Shown here in pieces: positions 61,897-64,000 of a DNA stretch of 64,000 bases. Made by a program: the position numbers and the translations under genes. Each line of letters begins with the position of its first letter. The stretch's first letter is position 1. Source of the stretch: an uncultured Prevotellaceae bacterium (GTDB taxonomy: Bacteria; Bacteroidota; Bacteroidia; Bacteroidales; Bacteroidaceae); NCBI GenBank assembly GCA_937898415.1, contig CALDLA010000009.1, positions 1 through 64,000 on the forward strand, given 5' to 3'. Under the pieces are notes generated by a model. The model did not search any database, was not told the DNA's origin, and worked only from the letters and a program-made list of their open reading frames with translations.

Positions 61897-62310
61897 CTAC
61901 GGCACCTGGCTGACACCTTCGGCGGTGGCGGGAATCCTGCAGATGCGCCCGTCACCGTCATAGTTCATAGGCTCGGCAATGATGCTGCGACTGTAGCTGG
62001 TGCCGTCGGTCAGACCGCCGTTGTGGGAGAAGAAAAGCCATTGGTTCCTGAAATTGACGATGGCGGGGTGTGTGGTGTTCGAGTTACCGGCAATCTCGCT
62101 GATGATGCCCATGGGAGCGTAGGGGTCTGTTCTCGTTCAGCGCATACCAGTTCTGTGCGTCCTCGCTCACTGCGAACCGCAGTTGTTCCATCAGGTTCTG
62201 CTCGCCCCTCCTTCGAAATAGGCGAAAAGGTAACCAGCGAACTTTTGTCTATTTTGAGCCTGCACTGTAAATGCCAGCCCTAATAGTATTAATAGAAAGG
62301 CTCTTTTCAT
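61897..62310 (-). pseudogene. Decayed GH43 glycoside hydrolase
   Basis: Minus strand. ATG 62310 gives a signal peptide (MKRAFLLILLGLAFTVQAQ) and NRQKFAGYLFAYFEG; a frame break follows and the next frame continues GEQNLMEQLRFAVSEDAQNW, YALNENRP. After another break the C-terminal end of a GH43-type enzyme is read: NTTHPAIVNFRNQWLFFSHN and GRICRIPATAEGVSQVP. The catalytic propeller core is gone. It lies 8 bp downstream of the GH30 gene on the same strand, so it was once part of that operon. Confidence 0.72.
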
Positions 62311-62317
62311 GTTCGTT

Positions 62318-63805
62318 TTATTTTTCTACAAACGTATTGAACGAATGGGCGGCGAGGGTCGCATTGAGGTAACGCTTGCCAACGGGAATACTAAGTTCAC
62401 GAGCCTCGTTATTGGTATTGCCGCAGATGATGACGCGCTTGCCATCAGGACGCTGGAAGGCGATGGTCTGGAGACCGTCTTTTATCGGATAGAAAGCAAG
62501 GAGGGTGCTGCCCGGCTCCACGAAGTGGGAGAAGTGCTTGTAGGCGTAGTACTCGGGAGTGTAGCGATAAGTGCGGTTGGCCGAGCGCACCTGCACGAGG
62601 GCGTTCTGCTTCCAGCCCCAGGCGCTGCGGCCCTGGTCACAAAGGATGAAGTTCCAGTTGTAGTACTCGTCGCAGCCACGACCGATGTACTCGTGCAGCA
62701 GGTAGAAGGTGTGCTCGCCGGCACGCCAGCCCATCTGGCCGTTGCCGCACTCGCTCTCGCTGCTCACCATGTGCAGTTCGGGATGGTGTTCGCGCATATA
62801 GTCAAGATTCTCGCGGCCTTCCCACTGAAAGCCGAGTCCCTCCACACAGCCTTGCAGCCCGTTGACAATGCGCTGCACATAGTCCTGACGGTTGGTGTTG
62901 AACGTGCCCACATAAAGCTTCACCTCAGGATGCTTTTCGCGCAGGGTGGGCGCCAGATAATCCTTGTTAAACTTAATGGTGCCCTCTGCCGTCCATGCGC
63001 ATCCTGGATAAGGCGTGTAGCTGTATGCTTCGTTCTGGTACATCACCATGTCAATGGGTATGTTCTCCCCAGCATAGAGGTCGATGAACTTGCAGAACAT
63101 ATTCGCATAGGCCTGCAGGTAGCGCGGGTCTTGGATAAAATAGTTCTGCGAGGCCAGCTTCTTGGGGAACAGACCCTTGCGCTCTCCTAAGAACTGCATC
63201 TCGTTGGGATCGGGCATGCCGCCGTCGTCGAAGAGCAAATAATCCTTCTCCTTCGGCTGTGTGTTATATGGCGAGCTTGCAACGCAGTAGTCCTGGTTTA
63301 TCTTCATCCACGCTGGCGGACTCCACGGCGACACCCAGAAAGTCATGGCAGGCTGCCACCGCTGCGCCATCTTGATGAGCTGGATAACATTTTCTTTGTC
63401 GTGCTCGATGTTGAAGTACTTCAGCGCGAAGTCGCCCGCCACTGTGTCACACGAGTACCACGCACGACTATAGTCGTTGGCGTTCATCGTCAGACGTCCG
63501 CGTGTGAAGCGCAGGTCGCCGTCGGGCGCGAAGATATCGTGCATGATTTTCTCCTGCTCCTCCGGCTTCAGCAGTCGGATAGCATCAAGGTCGAGTTCGT
63601 TGAAGCAGGTACCGAAAGCCTTGAAAGGCTTTGAGTGAAGAGTGAAGAGTGAAGAGTGAAGAATAGGCTGCGCCTTGGCTTTCGCCGAGAGCGAGACCTT
63701 ACCTTTCGTTTGCCACGGCTGCTGCTCCGTCGTGGTGTACTGCGTGAACGTTTGTGCTGATACCTGCACGGCAATCAGACTTAGGATGCATAATATTTTT
63801 CTCAT
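62318..63805 (-). CDS. Glycoside hydrolase family 30 enzyme
   Basis: 495 residues. Signal peptide MRKILCILSLIAVQVSA, then a GH30 (beta/alpha)8 barrel with the side beta domain: KAFGTCFNELDLDAIRLLKP near the start, FWVSPWSPPAWMKINQDYC, acid/base Glu259 in MVMYQNEAYSYTP, nucleophile probably Glu352 in SSESECGNGQ, and a C-terminal beta sandwich (GKRVIICGNTNNEARELSIP). GH30 enzymes cleave xylan, beta-1,6-glucan or glucosylceramide-type bonds; which one is not determined here. Residues about 48-60 (ILHSSLFTLHSKPF) are encoded by GAGTGAA word repeats. No clear T9SS tail at the C-terminus. Confidence 0.93.
   Translation of the reverse strand: MRKILCILSLIAVQVSAQTFTQYTTTEQQPWQTKGKVSLSAKAKAQPILHSSLFTLHSKPFKAFGTCFNELDLDAIRLLKPEEQEKIMHDIFAPDGDLRFTRGRLTMNANDYSRAWYSCDTVAGDFALKYFNIEHDKENVIQLIKMAQRWQPAMTFWVSPWSPPAWMKINQDYCVASSPYNTQPKEKDYLLFDDGGMPDPNEMQFLGERKGLFPKKLASQNYFIQDPRYLQAYANMFCKFIDLYAGENIPIDMVMYQNEAYSYTPYPGCAWTAEGTIKFNKDYLAPTLREKHPEVKLYVGTFNTNRQDYVQRIVNGLQGCVEGLGFQWEGRENLDYMREHHPELHMVSSESECGNGQMGWRAGEHTFYLLHEYIGRGCDEYYNWNFILCDQGRSAWGWKQNALVQVRSANRTYRYTPEYYAYKHFSHFVEPGSTLLAFYPIKDGLQTIAFQRPDGKRVIICGNTNNEARELSIPVGKRYLNATLAAHSFNTFVEK
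63633..63663. repeat. GAGTGAA tandem repeat inside the GH30 gene
   Basis: Four GAGTGAA copies (GAGTGAAGAGTGAAGAGTGA and on) in frame, in the N-terminal linker of the enzyme; the same word type is seen between gldM and gldN. Confidence 0.7.
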
Positions 63806-63877
63806 CTTTGCGGTAGTTTTTACTTAATAACGTATTTCATGCCGTTTTTGATATATACACCACGCATTTTTGTTGCA

Positions 63878-64000
63878 TTAGCGCCAGCCACCAGGACCGC
63901 CACCACCGGGACCGCCGCCCATGCCACTGCCGCTTGTATAGGTGGAGAGGCTGACGCTGGAGCCACCGCTGACGGTGCCGCCGCTGATACCGAGACCACC
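63878..64000 (-). CDS. C-terminal end of a Gly/Ser-rich protein (cut by window)
   Basis: Minus strand, no start in the window. The visible 40 residues read GGLGISGGTVSGGSSVSLST and SGSGMGGGPGGGGPGGWR and stop. The Gly/Ser/Thr-rich pattern fits the end of a DUF4353-type carbohydrate-binding protein. Directly after the stop, in another frame, lies MRGVYIKNGMKYVIK (ending about 63820), a typical secretion-tail ending, suggesting the tail was lost through a frame shift. Confidence 0.55.
   Translation of the reverse strand, partial: GGLGISGGTVSGGSSVSLSTYTSGSGMGGGPGGGGPGGWR

Overview
The window is from a Bacteroidota chromosome, most likely a gut or rumen Prevotellaceae member (Prevotella/Segatella/Xylanibacter group). 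The evidence is SusC/SusD pairs, a complete porP-gldKLMN type IX secretion (T9SS) core, a BspA-type leucine-rich-repeat C10 protease, a fimbrillin-type lipoprotein, secreted glycoside hydrolases with C-terminal sorting tails, and many promoters with the Bacteroidota -7 box TAnnTTTG. Recognisable Shine-Dalgarno sites are almost absent; the exception is hsp20.

Layout. 1-4590: a redox/detoxification cluster (decarboxylase-cupin, cyclophilin-like lipoprotein, hydrolase, AraC regulator, flavin reductase) ending in two decayed genes. 4605-6420 (minus): a flavodoxin-like protein and a LysR regulator behind a cobalamin riboswitch. 6535-8951: three tiny single-helix membrane proteins, a metal permease with a fused HMA domain, and a divergent HMA-like periplasmic protein without CxxC. 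9044-10985: hsp20 with a sigma-54-type promoter, and a dinB gene lacking its first catalytic Asp, with palindromes over its promoter. 11156-28466 (minus): one apparent seven-gene operon of two SusC/SusD pairs and three fasciclin-domain (FAS1) proteins, with no enzyme or sensor of its own. 28739-30753: a fimbrillin-type lipoprotein broken by a one-base frameshift in a C-run. 30967-34683: a secreted GH5-GH43 fusion with a sorting tail. 34779-43826: porP, gldK, gldL, gldM, gldN, an outer-membrane barrel protein and priA. 43827-55149: a type I restriction-modification island (hsdM, hsdS, an AlbA_2 gene, hsdR) bordered by remnants of an ATPase/DUF234 family and by arrays of short palindromes. 55270-61868: a DUF4160/DUF2442 pair, a DUF2461 protein and a 1733-residue C10 protease. 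61897-64000 (minus): a GH43 pseudogene, a GH30 enzyme and the end of a Gly-rich protein.

How the genes fit together. The T9SS genes would export the tailed proteins nearby (GH5-GH43 enzyme, C10 protease). The SusC/SusD/FAS1 operon looks like an uptake or surface-binding locus for an unknown ligand. The restriction island is the clearest accessory region: it is more AT-rich and full of gene remnants and repeats.

Most unusual signal: on both sides of the restriction operon lie six sets of three short palindromes, each set with its own sequence, but five repeat at exactly 22 bp and one at 21 bp (45352-45659, 54126-54179, 54624-54677). Inside the operon, just before hsdR, an 11-bp T-tract repeat (half of 22) is phased with the helix. 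I know of no named element with this layout.
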